A stretch of DNA of 64,000 nt from Anderseniella sp. (lineage in GTDB: Bacteria > Pseudomonadota > Alphaproteobacteria > Rhizobiales > Aestuariivirgaceae), in the NCBI GenBank assembly GCA_028289645.1, contig JANQOK010000007.1, forward strand, positions 115,437-179,436, in the 5' to 3' direction. The translations under genes were made by a program, and so were the position numbers. The first letter of the stretch is position 1. Each line of letters starts with the position of its first letter. The notes beneath the pieces are model-generated. The model saw only the letters and a list, made by a program, of their open reading frames with translations. It was not told the origin of the DNA and searched no databases. Shown one piece after another: positions 1 through 8,215 of the stretch.

Positions 1-918
1 TTCGCCGGTTACCAGCGACCGGTCGAGATCACTGAAGCCGTCAATTACGCGGGCATCGACCGGTATGCGCTCACCGGCGGCCACCATGATCTCATCACCT
101 TCGGACAGGTCACCGAGGGATACATAGGACTGCGCACCATCGGCACCGAGACGCACGGCACCGGCAGGAACCAGGCGCGACAGTTGCATGATGGCGCTGT
201 GGGCGCGCTCGCGCATCATGTGGTCGAGATAGCGACCGATCAGCAGGAAGAACAACAGGGTGACCGATGCGTCGAAATAGGCTTCGTGATGGCCGATCAG
301 GCTTTCATGGATGCTCATGCCCAGCGCCATGAGAACGGCCAGGGTGATGGGGACGTCCATGTTGAGGCGCCTGTTGCGCAAAGCGCCCAGCGCGGACGTG
401 AGGAACGGCCGGACGGCAAACAGGCACGCCGGCACGGCAATCAGGCCCGATATGAGCTGGAACAGCTTTTCAGTTTCAGCGTCCGCGCCGGACCACACCG
501 ACACCGACAGCAACATGACGTTGGCGGCGGCAAAACCTGCCACGGCGAGGCAGATCAACAATTGCCTTCCGGACTGGCGCGCCGAGCTTGAGACATCTTC
601 CAGATCGAACAATGATGCCTCAAACCCCAGATCGGCCAGGGACTGCAGAAAATTCACCGGCGCGTCAGACTGGGGATGCCATTGCACGGTGACGCGCTTG
701 GTGGACAGGTTTGCGCGGGCGTTGTTCACGCCCGGCAGCTCGGCCAGGCCGCGCTCAATGGTGCGGATGCATCCGATGCAGTGCATGGCAGGCACGATGA
801 AGTCGGTCTGCAGGCTGCCGTCGGGCAGGGTGTGGGAGGCGGCAATCGTGCGCTCGTGGTCAAGCCGGTGCTTCAACGCAACTGACGACGGCACCGAGCT
901 GGCACTGCAACAGGTCAT
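1..918 (-). CDS. ccoI: Copper-translocating P-type ATPase CcoI/FixI, N-terminal part (cut by left edge)
   Basis: Exports Cu(I) across the inner membrane to supply the CuB site during cbb3 oxidase assembly. The 306 visible codons hold an N-terminal metal-binding domain with MHCIGC near residue 47, then several membrane segments, then the start of the actuator domain, with the TGE motif at the very edge. The phosphorylation (DKTG) and ATP-binding domains lie outside the window. The ATG at 918 overlaps the ccoH stop as ATGA. The extra N-terminal metal-binding domain and the place after ccoH separate it from a general CopA; the call rests on family and context. Confidence 0.93.
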   Translation of the reverse strand, partial: MTCCSASSVPSSVALKHRLDHERTIAASHTLPDGSLQTDFIVPAMHCIGCIRTIERGLAELPGVNNARANLSTKRVTVQWHPQSDAPVNFLQSLADLGFEASLFDLEDVSSSARQSGRQLLICLAVAGFAAANVMLLSVSVWSGADAETEKLFQLISGLIAVPACLFAVRPFLTSALGALRNRRLNMDVPITLAVLMALGMSIHESLIGHHEAYFDASVTLLFFLLIGRYLDHMMRERAHSAIMQLSRLVPAGAVRLGADGAQSYVSLGDLSEGDEIMVAAGERIPVDARVIDGFSDLDRSLVTGE

Positions 919-1409
919 TGCTTGGCGTCTGCCTTGACGATCAGCCGGCTATCAAGGCGATAATCACCCTGGCTGCTGGTGCCGCGCACCGAAACCTGCC
1001 AGATGCCCGGCTGCAAGGCGTCTTTGGCGTGATAGATGCCATTGCCCTGATGCACCATCACCACCCGGTGGTCGGCCTGCTCGTATGCCGGGCGGCCGAT
1101 CTCGGCAACCGAGCGGTCCAGTATCACCGGCTGGCCTGCCTTATCGGTCAGCGACAGGACAACTGCGCCATCCCGGTAGGTGATGTCTCCGGTCCAGCCG
1201 CGCGCGGCCTGCAGCTTGGCCTGTTCCAGTTCGCGGTTGAAGGCCTGCGAGGCCACATAGGAGTTCTTGACCACCAGGCCGGTCCAGCTCCTGCTGGCAA
1301 CTGTCGCCATTGTCAGGTTGACGATGATGATGACACCAAAGAAGGCCAGCATGGCAAACAACATATGGCGTCCGGTGAACTGCCTGGGCCGTGAAGTCTG
1401 TGTTTGCAT
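915..1409 (-). CDS. ccoH: cbb3 oxidase assembly protein CcoH/FixH
   Basis: Membrane protein needed for assembly or stability of cbb3 cytochrome oxidase. At 164 residues it matches the family. It has a short basic N-terminus, one membrane helix around residues 17-37 (FAMLAFFGVIIIVNLTMA) and a periplasmic beta-rich domain. It starts 3 nt after the ccoG stop behind an AGGACAG ribosome site and overlaps ccoI by 4 nt, so the three assembly genes are translationally linked. Confidence 0.92.
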   Translation of the reverse strand: MQTQTSRPRQFTGRHMLFAMLAFFGVIIIVNLTMATVASRSWTGLVVKNSYVASQAFNRELEQAKLQAARGWTGDITYRDGAVVLSLTDKAGQPVILDRSVAEIGRPAYEQADHRVVMVHQGNGIYHAKDALQPGIWQVSVRGTSSQGDYRLDSRLIVKADAKQ

Positions 1410-1412
1410 AAT

Positions 1413-2972
1413 TTACTGTCCTGTGCCTGAAGGCGCTTCAAACCGCACATTGGCGGCAACTGTGTCGGCGCTGGTGGTGTCGACAATCTTGAAGGCAAAA
1501 TCGGTCGTCTTGGCGGCAATGGCGTCTTTCGACAGAGTGACGAAAGCGCGGACATTGCGCAACTGGTTGGCTTTTACATCAATCTTGCTGTTGTCGCCCT
1601 GATCCAGATCACTGCCTTCCAGCTTCAGAGTCGCCCCGGCCAGTCCGTCCAGCGCAATGCTGAATGAGCGCGGTTCGGTGCGCATGTTGAGGATCTTGAT
1701 CTGGTAGCCGTTGCGGATCGATCCGTCGCTGAGCTGCACGAACTGCGGATTGCGGTCATGCAGCACGTTTACATCAAGCGGACTGCGCATCAGCAGGGCT
1801 ACGATCAGTCCGAGGCCGATGGCGGCATAGATCGCCGTGTAGATGGCGGTGCGTACCCGGATAACGTTACGCCAGTTGAAGTGCTGCACGGCTGCCGCCA
1901 GCCGGCCTTCCGGGCGCACCAGTTGCGGCTGGATGCCGGCCCCGGGTGTGTTGCCGGTGGCAAGGGCCATGTTCTGGTTGTAGGTGGACAGGGTCGAGTA
2001 GGAAATCAGCCCCTTGTCGCGGCCGATCTTTTCCATGACGCCGTCGCAGGCATCGATGCACAAGGCGCATGTGATGCATTCGAGCTGCTGGCCATCGCGG
2101 ATATCGATGCCCATCGGGCACACCGCGACGCAGGCGTTGCAATCGACACAGTCGCCGACAACCTCGCCGGCCGCGATTGCCTTCTTGGCATGACGGGTGC
2201 GCGGCTCACCGCGCCAGTCATTGTAGGTGACGGTCAGCGAGTGCTCATCAAGCATGGCGGCCTGAATGCGCGGCCACGGGCACATATAGGTGCAGACCTG
2301 TTCGCGCATCAAGCCGCCGAACACATAGGTGGTCGCCGTCAACACGCCGACCGTGGCGTAGGCCACGAAAGCCGCATTGCCGGTAATGAAATCCCTCAAC
2401 AATGTCGGTGCATCGGCAAAGTAGAATATCCACGCGCCGCCGGTCGACACTGCGATCAGCAGCCAGACGACGTGTTTGGAGGCCCGCTTGGCTATTTTCG
2501 CACTGTTCCAGGGAGCTGCATCAAGCTTGATGCGGGCATTGCGGTCGCCTTCGAAGAACCGTTCGACCACGAGGAACAGGTCAACCCACACGGTCTGCGG
2601 GCAGGTGTAGCCGCACCAGGCCCGGCCCACGGTGGAGGTTACCAGGAACAGGCCGATACCGGCCATGACCAGCATGCCGGCGACGAAGAAGAACTCATGT
2701 GGCCAGATGTCGATGAAAAAGAAGTAGAAACGGCGGTTGGCCATGTCGACCAGCACGGCCTGGTCCGGGGCAAACTCACCCCGGTCCCAGCGCAGCCACG
2801 GGGTTATGTAGTAGATGCCCAGCGTGACCGCCATGATGATCCACTTGAGCGAGCGGAACGAACCGCTCGCCCGTTTCGGGTGGATCTTCTGGCGCGCTGC
2901 GTACAGCTCCCGGTTGTGCTTGGCGTTGACGGCTTCAGCATCAAAGGTTTCGACGTTCGTGTCAGATGCCAT
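1413..2972 (-). CDS. ccoG: cbb3 oxidase maturation ferredoxin-like protein CcoG/FixG
   Basis: Polytopic inner-membrane iron-sulfur protein; in the family it acts as a cupric reductase in cbb3 biogenesis. About five membrane helices can be seen. Membrane-associated cysteine pairs occur in WCGYTCP and CTYMCP, and two [4Fe-4S] ferredoxin motifs (CVDCNACVAVCP and CITCALCIDACD) lie at about residues 275-310. A C-terminal Ig-like domain follows. I chose ATG 2972 (519 aa); an in-frame GTG at 2984 would add four residues. It lies 24 nt after the ccoP stop, in the same transcription unit. Confidence 0.94.
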   Translation of the reverse strand: MASDTNVETFDAEAVNAKHNRELYAARQKIHPKRASGSFRSLKWIIMAVTLGIYYITPWLRWDRGEFAPDQAVLVDMANRRFYFFFIDIWPHEFFFVAGMLVMAGIGLFLVTSTVGRAWCGYTCPQTVWVDLFLVVERFFEGDRNARIKLDAAPWNSAKIAKRASKHVVWLLIAVSTGGAWIFYFADAPTLLRDFITGNAAFVAYATVGVLTATTYVFGGLMREQVCTYMCPWPRIQAAMLDEHSLTVTYNDWRGEPRTRHAKKAIAAGEVVGDCVDCNACVAVCPMGIDIRDGQQLECITCALCIDACDGVMEKIGRDKGLISYSTLSTYNQNMALATGNTPGAGIQPQLVRPEGRLAAAVQHFNWRNVIRVRTAIYTAIYAAIGLGLIVALLMRSPLDVNVLHDRNPQFVQLSDGSIRNGYQIKILNMRTEPRSFSIALDGLAGATLKLEGSDLDQGDNSKIDVKANQLRNVRAFVTLSKDAIAAKTTDFAFKIVDTTSADTVAANVRFEAPSGTGQ

Positions 2973-2996
2973 TTCGGCTAGCACTCTTCTTTCAGA

Positions 2997-3878
2997 CTAC
3001 TGGGTTGCCGCCTGTTCACCGCCACCGAGGCTGTGCACGTAAACGGTCAGCTGCTTGACTTCGGCTTCTGTGAGCTTCAGTCCCCAGGCCGGCATGACGC
3101 CATGCTTCGGCTTGGCGATCTGGGCTGCAATCAGGCCGGCCGTGTTGCCGTAAAGCGACAGGGCATCGGCCAGATTGGGCGCGCCGAACTCACGGCCGCC
3201 TTTGCCGTCGTCTCCATGACATACTGCACAGTTTTCCGCGTAAATTGCAGCACCGCTCTTTGCCGCAGTGGCATCATGTTCCTGTGATGACAATTGCAGC
3301 ACGTACTGGGTTACGTCGGCAATCTGCGCCGGCTCCAGAACGCCGTCTCCAAACGCCGGCATTTCCGACTGCCGGGCATCATCATCGTCTTCATTGCGCA
3401 CGCCGTGCTTGATGGTGAGATAGATGTTCTCCAGATCACCGCCCCACAGCCAGTCATCGTCGTTCAGGTTGGGATAACCGGGCGCGCCCTGGGCGCCTGA
3501 GCCATGGCACTGCGAGCAGTTGACCTTGTACAGCGACGACCCGCCTGCCACGGCAAACCGGAACAGTTCCTCATCGCTGCGGATGTCCTCCAGGCCAGTA
3601 CTGTCGATTCTGGACACCAGACCGGCCTTGGAGGCTTCAACTCTTGCCAACTCATCGTGCAGCAGCGAGCGGTTGGTGACTCCGGAAACGCCCATGGTGG
3701 AGCCTTCCAGAAGCGGGATCGCAGGATAGTAGATCACATAGCCGATCGAAAACACGATGGTGGCGTAGAACGTCCACAGCCACCAGCGCGGCAACGGGTT
3801 GTTGAGTTCCTTGATACCGTCCCATTCATGGCCGGTTGTTTCGACGCCCGAGACGTCATCAATTTCATTTTTTGCCAT
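2997..3878 (-). CDS. ccoP: cbb3 oxidase di-heme cytochrome c subunit CcoP/FixP
   Basis: Di-heme subunit passing electrons from soluble cytochrome c toward CcoO/CcoN. It has a membrane anchor at about residues 33-52 and two heme c sites, CSQCH (121-125) and CAVCH (217-221), each in a cytochrome c fold with downstream Met ligand candidates. Its 293 residues are usual for the family. The start overlaps the end of ccoQ by 14 nt. Confidence 0.97.
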   Translation of the reverse strand: MAKNEIDDVSGVETTGHEWDGIKELNNPLPRWWLWTFYATIVFSIGYVIYYPAIPLLEGSTMGVSGVTNRSLLHDELARVEASKAGLVSRIDSTGLEDIRSDEELFRFAVAGGSSLYKVNCSQCHGSGAQGAPGYPNLNDDDWLWGGDLENIYLTIKHGVRNEDDDDARQSEMPAFGDGVLEPAQIADVTQYVLQLSSQEHDATAAKSGAAIYAENCAVCHGDDGKGGREFGAPNLADALSLYGNTAGLIAAQIAKPKHGVMPAWGLKLTEAEVKQLTVYVHSLGGGEQAATQ

Positions 3879-4032
3879 GATCGTCGTCCTCTCTCAGCGG
3901 AATCTGTGCAACGTCGTCCGCAATTTTCTTGGAACCCGGCCTGAAGGTGAACAACACGATGCCGATGAACAGGATGGTCAGATAGAGCAACCCCCAACTG
4001 TCGGCGAATTCACGGAAACTGTTGTAATCCAT
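3865..4032 (-). CDS. ccoQ: cbb3 oxidase small subunit CcoQ/FixQ
   Basis: Small single-helix subunit that stabilises the cbb3 complex. It has 55 residues when started at MDYNSFREFADS (ATG 4032), which has a GGAGAA ribosome site 4 nt upstream. The longer reading frame upstream adds only an Arg-rich stretch and is unlikely. There is one membrane helix at about residues 12-30, then a charged cytosolic tail ending HGKK. It sits between ccoO and ccoP as usual. Confidence 0.93.
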   Translation of the reverse strand: MDYNSFREFADSWGLLYLTILFIGIVLFTFRPGSKKIADDVAQIPLREDDDHGKK

Positions 4033-4045
4033 CTTTCTCCGCCTC

Positions 4046-4786
4046 CTAGCGCTGGTTGGCCTGCGAACTGGCGTCATAGGACTTGAAGTCCACCAGAGTG
4101 CCGAGCATCTGCAGGTAAGCCACCATGGCGTCCATTTCAGTCAGTGTTGACGCATCGCCGTCGAAATTGCTGACGACGGCCTTCGGGTAGCGCTCCTTGA
4201 CCGCTTCTGCCCCATCACTGTCGGGATCGGCCTGGGCCGCAGCGTCGGCGACTGCCTGGTCGATCATTTCCTGGGTGTAGGGCACGCCAAGCGTGGCGTT
4301 GGCCCTCAGGCTTCCGGCCAGATTGCTGGTGTCGAGCTTGGTTGTGAGCAGGAACCCGTAAGACGGCATGATGGATTCCGGTACCACCGAGCGCGGGTCC
4401 TTCAGATGGGCCACGTGCCAGTCATCGGAGTATCTGCCTCCCACGCGTGCCAGGTCAGGCCCGGTGCGTTTCGAGCCCCACTGGAACGGCCGGTCATACA
4501 TGGACTCTGCGGCCAGCGAGTAGTGGCCATAGCGTTCCACCTCGTCGCGGAACGGCCGGATCATCTGGCTGTGACAGAGGTAACAGCCCTCGCGGATGTA
4601 GATGTCGCGCCCGGCCAGCTCCAGTGGAGAGTAGGGCCTGACACCTTCGACTTTCTCGATGGTGTTCTTGACATAGAACAGCGGGGCGATTTCAACGATA
4701 CCGCCAATCATGACCACCACCAGTGACGTGGCTGCCAGCAGGGTGACGTTGCGCTCCAGTGTACCGTGTTTGTTGAGTATAGACAT
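4046..4786 (-). CDS. ccoO: cbb3 oxidase mono-heme cytochrome c subunit CcoO/FixO
   Basis: Membrane-anchored mono-heme subunit of cbb3 oxidase. An N-terminal anchor lies at about residues 14-32, the heme site CYLCH at 68-72 is followed by the family signature [10 protein letters not shown], and a cytochrome c domain completes the 246 residues. ATG 4786 ([14 protein letters not shown]) agrees with family N-termini; the upstream extension overlaps ccoN and is rejected. The ribosome site is an AGGGG run about 10 nt upstream. Confidence 0.96.
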   Translation of the reverse strand: MSILNKHGTLERNVTLLAATSLVVVMIGGIVEIAPLFYVKNTIEKVEGVRPYSPLELAGRDIYIREGCYLCHSQMIRPFRDEVERYGHYSLAAESMYDRPFQWGSKRTGPDLARVGGRYSDDWHVAHLKDPRSVVPESIMPSYGFLLTTKLDTSNLAGSLRANATLGVPYTQEMIDQAVADAAAQADPDSDGAEAVKERYPKAVVSNFDGDASTLTEMDAMVAYLQMLGTLVDFKSYDASSQANQR

Positions 4787-4799
4787 GTTCGGTTGCCCC

Positions 4800-6428
4800 T
4801 TATTCTGCTGGAACCGCTGATGACGCGGTGCCGGCGGCTCCCATGGGAACTTCCTTGCGGACATCGCCACGAATGGTGCGGTAGATGTTGTAGGACATCA
4901 CCAGGCCGCCGATCAGATAGAGGCCGCCGCCAATGGTGCGCATGACATATTCAGGGTGAATGGCGCTGACACTCTCAACGAAAGAATTCACCAGGAAGCC
5001 CTGATCGTCGTATTCGCGCCACATCAGTCCCTGGGTGATGCCGGCAACCCACAGGACGGCGGCGTAGATCACGATGCCGATGGTTGCCAGCCACAAGTGC
5101 CAGTTGACCAGCCGCAGCGAGTACAGCCGCTCACGCTGCCACAGTTTCGGCACCAGATAATAGATCGCGCCGAACGAGATCATACCAACCCAGCCAAGAG
5201 CGCCGGAATGCACGTGGCCGATGGTCCAGTCTGTGTAGTGTGACAGTGAATTGACTACCTTGATCGACATCATCGGCCCTTCGAACGTCGACATGCCGTA
5301 GAATGCCAGTGCAAGGACCATCATGCGAAGTATGGGATCTGTACGCAGCTTGTCCCAGGCACCCGACAGGGTCATCAGGCCGTTGATCATGCCGCCCCAT
5401 GACGGCATCCACAGCATGATGGAGAACACCATGCCGAGCGTTTGAGCCCAGTCCGGCAGGGCGGTGTAGTGAAGATGGTGCGGTCCGGCCCAGATATACA
5501 GGAAGATCAGCGACCAGAAGTGGATGATCGACAGCCGGTACGAGTAAACCGGGCGGTCGGCCTGCTTGGGCACGAAGTAATACATCATGCCCAGGAAGCC
5601 GGCGGTCAGGAAAAACCCGACCGCGTTGTGGCCGTACCACCACTGGGTCAGCGCGTCCTGCACACCGGCAAATGCCGAGTAGCTTTTGACACCAAGAAAC
5701 GATACCGGGATGGCCAGGTTGTTGACCACATGCAGCATGGCAACGGTGATGATGAAGGCCAGGTAGAACCAGTTGGCCACATAGATGTGGGGTTCCTTGC
5801 GCTTGACGATGGTGCCGATGAAAACGGCCAGATAGGCGACCCAGACTATGGTCAGCCAGATGTCCACATACCATTCCGGTTCGGCGTACTCCTTGGACTG
5901 GGTTATGCCCAGCAGGTAGCCGGTTGCCGCCATGACGATGAACAACTGATAGCCCCAGAAAACGAACCAGCTGAGATTGCCGCCCCACAGCCGGGCCCGG
6001 CAGGTGCGCTGGACGACATAGAAACTGGTGCACAAAAGCGCGTTGCCGCCAAAGGCGAAAATGACCGCAGATGTGTGAACCGGACGCAGGCGGCCGAAAT
6101 TCAGGTAGGGTTCGATGTTGAAAACCGGCCAGGCAAGCTGCGCGGCGATGATGACGCCGACCAGAAAGCCGACCACACCCCAGAACACGGTGGCGATGAC
6201 GCCATAGCGCACCACGTCGTCCATGTAGCCGGATGTGTCTTCGGCAATTTTCGGCTGGCCCGCAGGGGCAAACTGCACCCGCCGCATCAGCACGATCGAA
6301 CTGCCGGACAAAATGAAGAACAGGATCCAGGCATGCGCCTGGAACAGCGGATCAGCGGCAAATGCTGCGCCCATGAGCGCAAGGAAAGTTGCCAGGATCA
6401 TGGCTGCCAATTCGTAACCGTATTTCAT
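4800..6428 (-). CDS. ccoN: cbb3 cytochrome oxidase catalytic subunit CcoN/FixN
   Basis: Catalytic heme-copper subunit that reduces O2 to water at the low-spin heme b and heme b3-CuB site. At 542 residues with about 12-14 membrane helices, its His ligand candidates are seen at H118 (RPVHTS), H267 (WWYGHN), H317/H318 (AGPHHLH) and H405/H407 (IGHVHSG). It is the first gene of the operon; an FNR-type box lies 86 nt upstream of the start, pointing to induction at low oxygen. Confidence 0.98.
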   Translation of the reverse strand: MKYGYELAAMILATFLALMGAAFAADPLFQAHAWILFFILSGSSIVLMRRVQFAPAGQPKIAEDTSGYMDDVVRYGVIATVFWGVVGFLVGVIIAAQLAWPVFNIEPYLNFGRLRPVHTSAVIFAFGGNALLCTSFYVVQRTCRARLWGGNLSWFVFWGYQLFIVMAATGYLLGITQSKEYAEPEWYVDIWLTIVWVAYLAVFIGTIVKRKEPHIYVANWFYLAFIITVAMLHVVNNLAIPVSFLGVKSYSAFAGVQDALTQWWYGHNAVGFFLTAGFLGMMYYFVPKQADRPVYSYRLSIIHFWSLIFLYIWAGPHHLHYTALPDWAQTLGMVFSIMLWMPSWGGMINGLMTLSGAWDKLRTDPILRMMVLALAFYGMSTFEGPMMSIKVVNSLSHYTDWTIGHVHSGALGWVGMISFGAIYYLVPKLWQRERLYSLRLVNWHLWLATIGIVIYAAVLWVAGITQGLMWREYDDQGFLVNSFVESVSAIHPEYVMRTIGGGLYLIGGLVMSYNIYRTIRGDVRKEVPMGAAGTASSAVPAE

Positions 6429-6513
6429 GTCAGGAGCCCCCAGACATTAGCGCCTTCTATAAATGGCGGGCGTGTACCGATGGCGAACATGGCTGCAGCG
6501 CGATGTCTGGACA

Positions 6514-6527
6514 TTGATCTGTGTCAA
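6514..6527. promoter_or_regulatory. FNR/FixK-type anaerobox between ccoN and the hemerythrin-like gene
   Basis: TTGATCTGTGTCAA fits the FNR/FixK consensus TTGAY-N4-RTCAA at every position. It lies 86 nt before ccoN and 57 nt before the divergent gene at 6584, so it could serve either or both. An FNR-type regulator is encoded within 1 kb. A -10 hexamer was not confidently seen. Confidence 0.8.
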
Positions 6528-6583
6528 GGCAGGCCTGCGACATCATGCTCACTGTAAGCTCAGTGCACATCCGATGTGCGTGA

Positions 6584-7120
6584 ATGTCAACTTCCAGTGT
6601 CAGGGCCTGTTGCTGTGCGATGCCGATATATCTGATTGAACCGAATGCCGGCGCCGCGCAGCAACTGGGACAGAGCCTGACCCAGTTCCGCCAGCACCAT
6701 CGGTTGAAGATGAAACTTTGCGATGCTCTGGAAGATTTCGCTGACTGTCTGCCCAATCAGATCGACGTGCAAAACTGCCTGGCCCTGTCCAGGTGCGTCC
6801 TGCCAACGGTCCGGAACGCCCAGATCATGGAAGAGACCCAGTTGTTCCCGCAACTGATGCGGGCCTATCCAGACGACCGGCGCCTGCAGGCCAGTCTTGA
6901 CCGGCTGCGACAGGAGCATCTGGAAGACGATTCATTTGCCGATGAAATAGCCTGCCTGCTGCATGATTGCGGCTGTACCGGAAAGCCGTCCAATGCCGAG
7001 TCTGCGGGCTACATGCTGCGCGGTTTCTTCTCGTCAATCCGGCGTCACGTTGCATTTGAAGACGAGTGCCTGATACCCCTTATCGAGCACCAGACCCGGA
7101 CAAATGGTGAAGCAATATAG
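6584..7120 (+). CDS. Hemerythrin-like (HHE) domain protein
   Basis: Probable di-iron hemerythrin-type protein, possibly in O2/NO sensing or iron-sulfur repair. Four-helix-bundle signatures are visible: FRQHHRLKMKL, MEETQLFPQL, RQEHLEDD and IRRHVAFEDECLIPLI. The position before MEETQLFP usually holds a His and reads NAQI here, so the metal site may be altered. The start is unsure: ATG 6584 gives 178 aa with a CCC-containing N-terminus, ATG 6620 (MPIYLIEP) gives 166 aa, and neither has a good ribosome site. It diverges from ccoN across the FNR box and converges on fnr. Confidence 0.7.
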   Translation: MSTSSVRACCCAMPIYLIEPNAGAAQQLGQSLTQFRQHHRLKMKLCDALEDFADCLPNQIDVQNCLALSRCVLPTVRNAQIMEETQLFPQLMRAYPDDRRLQASLDRLRQEHLEDDSFADEIACLLHDCGCTGKPSNAESAGYMLRGFFSSIRRHVAFEDECLIPLIEHQTRTNGEAI

Positions 7121-7132
7121 GTGGGTGATGCT

Positions 7133-7876
7133 CTAGTCGCCGCCTGAGATCGCTGTCAGCCTGTCGATGTCATGCACGGTCACGTCGAGGTTCTTCCTGA
7201 TATCGATCGCTCCCATCTTGCGCAGCTTGGTCATCTGGCGGCTGACCGTTTCAAGGGTCAGGCCGAGAAAGTCGGCAATATCGGCCCGCTTCAGCGGCAG
7301 CATGAACTCGATGTCTGTCGGCTCGTCGGGGGACGGTTTGCCGATATGGTCGGCCAGCAGCAGCAGAAAACTGGCAACCTTCTCCTGAGCCGTCTTGCGT
7401 CCAAGCGTCACCATCCAGGTGCGGGCATCGTCGAGCTGGATCAGGGTCTGTTCCAGCAGGCGATGCTCAAACTCCGGCTGTTGCCTGAGCATGTTCTCCA
7501 GCTCGGCCTTGGGAAACACGCAGATCTCGACATCGGTTGCAGCTTCTATGGACACCGGCACCTTTTCGGAAAACGGCTTGCCGATAAACTCTGGCGCAAA
7601 CTGCAGGCCGACGATCTGCTGGCGGCCGTCGCTCAGCAGTTTGGTCAGTTTCACCGCGCCCGAAACGATGTTGGCATAGTCCACAACCTCATCGTCTTCA
7701 AAGGAGATGGTCTCGCCATGAGCGATCTTGCGGCGCCGGGTCACGGTGGAAAAATGGGCCAGTTGAGAAGCTTTCAAGGCGCTGCAGATACCGAACTGGC
7801 GCGCGCCGCATACCTTGCATCCGGCAGGGATGTCGGCTTCGTCAATCTCAGAATATGACCGGTCGGTGGACTGCAT
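7133..7876 (-). CDS. fnrL: Crp/Fnr-family [4Fe-4S] oxygen-responsive regulator (FnrL/FnrN type)
   Basis: Oxygen-sensing transcription factor expected to activate the cco operon. N-terminal cysteines C20, C23 and C31 plus C119 match the four cluster ligands of FNR. A cyclic-nucleotide-binding-like beta barrel follows, and the C-terminal helix-turn-helix has the recognition helix TLETVSRQ (E210, S213, R214), the ExxSR pattern of FNR proteins reading TTGAT. ATG 7876 has an AGAGGAA ribosome site. The FNR class is well supported; the exact symbol (fnrL, fnrN, aadR) is by analogy. Confidence 0.92.
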   Translation of the reverse strand: MQSTDRSYSEIDEADIPAGCKVCGARQFGICSALKASQLAHFSTVTRRRKIAHGETISFEDDEVVDYANIVSGAVKLTKLLSDGRQQIVGLQFAPEFIGKPFSEKVPVSIEAATDVEICVFPKAELENMLRQQPEFEHRLLEQTLIQLDDARTWMVTLGRKTAQEKVASFLLLLADHIGKPSPDEPTDIEFMLPLKRADIADFLGLTLETVSRQMTKLRKMGAIDIRKNLDVTVHDIDRLTAISGGD

Positions 7877-8215
7877 GAGTATTCCTCTGACCTATGCACA
7901 TAATCAGTTCATCTCGCGGGCGCAACAATCCGAATGGACCATGGTGACGCAGCATCGTCTGTAGGCACCGCAAATCGGCACGGGCCCGATGCGGCCGTAC
8001 AGGTGACCAGCCGTCTCGGAGCCGCATATTAGACCTCTCCTGCGTCCAAACGGCAATTTCGGGAAAATTGCAGTGTTTTGAGCCGTTTGCGGAGACCAAG
8101 CTATACCATCGTCGAATAGCGAAAATCGCCAATCTGCTGTTGGTTGTACGAGGCTAAACTTTGGCCTGAACGGTAAGGGAAGCAATCTTGCCGCAATTCC
8201 TAACGGGAGGACTGA
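7877..8215. other. Divergent intergenic region fnr / liv operon
   Basis: These 339 nt contain no credible gene. They must hold the promoters of fnr (leftward) and the liv operon (rightward). The only clear structure is the inverted repeat at 8053-8071. No FNR box was found, so there is no direct sign of fnr autoregulation. The GGGAGGA ribosome site of the binding-protein gene ends the region. Confidence 0.6.
8053..8071. promoter_or_regulatory. Inverted repeat upstream of the liv operon (candidate operator)
   Basis: Perfect 7-bp arms GCAATTT and AAATTGC around a 5-nt spacer, 144 nt before the binding-protein start, in an AT-rich patch within GC-rich DNA. It could be an operator or a 5' UTR hairpin; the regulator is unknown. 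Confidence 0.4.

Noticed and set aside
1320..1345. Short GATGATGATG repeat
   Set aside because: It encodes a run of isoleucines in the CcoH membrane helix.
918..6557. Long plus-strand open frames opposite the cco operon (for example 1758-2981 and 5442-6557)
   Set aside because: They are antisense to well-conserved oxidase genes, lack family motifs and ribosome sites, and reflect the high G+C third positions of the real genes.
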